Of a stretch of DNA of 64,000 bases, positions 62,201-64,000 are shown in pieces. The translations under genes and the position numbers were made by a program. The notes under the pieces were generated by a model. It searched no databases. It had not been told where the DNA came from and saw only the letters and a program-made list of their open reading frames with translations. Position 1 is the stretch's first letter. Every line of letters begins with the position of its first letter. Origin of the DNA: Chrysaora quinquecirrha (Eukaryota; Cnidaria; Scyphozoa; Semaeostomeae; Pelagiidae); the NCBI GenBank assembly GCA_014526335.1, contig JACTAT010000043.1, forward strand, positions 1,957,206 through 2,021,205. Reading direction: 5' to 3'.

Positions 62201-64000
62201 GTGATGCGATTTTGTATTCAGGTATTGGTCAGTGTGATTTCGCTTCCTGTACACTGATACCCTTAGACGTATCTTATCTTTGTTCGCTGGTAAATATTTT
62301 CAAGACACTTGTAGTTGTCAATTTTTAGATTTATTTCATTGCTGAAAGATTTGCCTTAGATCTTTGCTTTACTGATTCTTGGATATCATTCCAAAGACGA
62401 GCACCTACATTTCGTATCATTTTATTCCCCCAAGCTTTATTGAATCTAAAATGGACAAGCTTGTTTAATACAAATGGATATTACGGTGGCGGTATAGAAA
62501 TTCAAGAATTACATTATTTTAGCCTGTGTCCCAGTCCTACGGCATCTAGCGACACAGGCTACATTATTTATGATATGAAATCATGCGATAGTGATACATA
62601 AGACAATTCTAAACACAACGATATTTGCTACCTCCCTCGGTATCAAAACTGTCTTGGCTGCCCTTGACGGCAATACTTCACTTTTCTTTTCTTCAGCGGT
62701 AACCGTCACCATCAAAGATAAACTGGCAGAGCCTCGAGCCGCAGACAAAGAGCCAGCTTATCTGCATAATTCCAGACAATGATCTTGGAACCGTGAAGAC
62801 AGATCTGGAAACTTTTTGAATATCTCTGGCATGAATTACTAGAAAATCTTGCTAATAACGATTGTTCAAAATCATGGAACTTAGCAGTAATTTTTGATTG
62901 AGAGTTTCCAATTTTTGACAACCTTGCTCGTGCCTGATTGCTTGACAGGACTGCTTCGATAATCAGCCTCCATCATGACTAACGCACATTTACAATCTCA
63001 CTTGCCACGCGTTCGAAAATTTTATTTCAACATGATGACATGAACATGGCGAAAACATTATTATACAAACTGAGAAGCCCGCTCTTCTATATGATTCGCT
63101 GAATTTGCTGTTTTTTGCACCGTTCAATGATTTGATGAAAAAGTTGATTTAAAGTGGAAGAGAGCTTTTTAGTCTCCCTGTGCTGCCCTTTTCCCAGGGT
63201 CTCTATGCAGTTTCGAGGCTCTAATGTGTATAGAGGTCCGAAAATTTAAGGGAATTTTCTCAAAAGATGAAGGAGTCATCGTCGAATGCTTCAGCTAAGT
63301 GCTTTTACTTATCTTTATTTTTGTTTAGTTGGTCATGTCTTTTAGAGCACAAACTTGTCAGTAGAACAATTTGTGTAGGTCTCTCAGGCCTAAAGTTCAG
63401 TTATCGATTTGTTGCTCTGGCAGATTACGGTTCGCACGTGTGGTTATGAATTGCTCGAGGTCTTCACTTGCGTTTCAAGTTTCTTGCAAATCATTACTAT
63501 GCTCAATTAGTTTTGGACTGTGTTGAAATGCTGTGTACTCCAGTTTGGGGATGTGTTTTTATCCCCTGAGTCGTTTAAATCGAGTGTTAATCTTTATGCT
63601 CTGTGATCGGGCCCTGTTGTAGTGCTGCATGTTGGAGCACCCATTGCCTTTCATGTTTTATGGTCCTTGCTGGAGCCAATGTTTAATTTTGAATTAATTG
63701 CTTTTTATCCTGTTTTGCTGGTCTGTGTTCTGTCGATTTGGCCATCGGTTGGAGGTTTGGTGGGGGAGAACACTTCGTGTTCTTGTGGCGGGAAAAACAG
63801 GTTTTTCTTCACCAAACTCCAACCGTTGGGCTGAAATTTGGATTATTAACAATTGGGCTTGTGTACATTCGCTCAGCTTGATCCTATGATAATAGAACAC
63901 AGGCCATCATTCTAACGTGTTATGATTGTGATATATTAAACATAAGGCTCGACAGCTCTGAGGGGCATGGCCAAAAATTCACTATTACTAAAAAGTTTCG
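62201..64000. other. Right-end stretch, no supported gene
   Basis: Frames at 62591-62782, 63267-63449 and 63622-63834 have no recognisable features. If LPCAT continues, its last exons lie beyond the window or were missed here. Confidence 0.4.

Overview
This window looks like the genome of a non-vertebrate metazoan. The coding pieces are short exons bounded by GT...AG introns. The intervening DNA is AT-rich and packed with Penelope-like, CR1/L2-like and Ty3/gypsy-like retroelement debris, TTAA-type and 8-bp-TSD inverted-repeat elements, and several satellites. A cnidarian or another aquatic invertebrate fits best (inference; no marker gene fixes the phylum). I saw no operons, ribosome binding sites or other prokaryotic features.

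Left part, 1-3431 (minus strand). A multicopy, transposon-type gene runs off the left edge. It has a coiled coil, a GGDKGG/GGDY core and a PHD finger. It is broken twice: by a 517-bp TTAA-flanked inverted-repeat element at 2743-3259, whose removal restores the frame exactly, and by a one-base loss, probably in a T9 run near 2264-2272.

Positions 4432-12583 form one 8152-bp inverted-repeat element. It has 27-bp ends with one mismatch and a perfect 8-bp target duplication (GAAGTTTA), and no convincing coding capacity. Its cargo is a 109-bp satellite (about 10 copies), three copies of a macro-repeat (a 49-bp minisatellite array plus a 287-bp AT-rich spacer), and a 188-bp duplication.

From 17550 to at least 59788 (plus strand), one host gene is recognisable. 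It is a lysophosphatidylcholine acyltransferase (LPCAT1/2 type) with an HX4D acyltransferase core and an EF-hand tail. I could place 11 exons, all phase-compatible, some only 30-55 nt long. The 5' exon(s) and the remaining 3' exons were not found. One EF-hand exon needs one extra base to stay in frame.

The LPCAT introns carry almost everything else: a decayed GCDTTS-family gene (18.1-18.8 kb), a TCA microsatellite (19.9-20.3 kb), a 422-bp-arm inverted repeat enclosing an 83-bp satellite (21.0-23.7 kb), two copies of an 8-bp-TSD element (27.2 and 30.6 kb), a split-direct-repeat structure A-B-A'-B' with a hairpin-rich repeat field (33.7-39.5 kb), a gypsy-like fragment (42.3-43.4 kb), a Penelope-like GIY-YIG fragment (44.2-44.6 kb), two CR1/L2-like elements (45.4-46.8 and 55.4-56.7 kb) and a TTAA element 64 bp before an exon (54.3-54.9 kb). 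A second Penelope-like fragment lies at 61.4-62.2 kb. Apart from LPCAT and the left-edge gene I found no intact gene.
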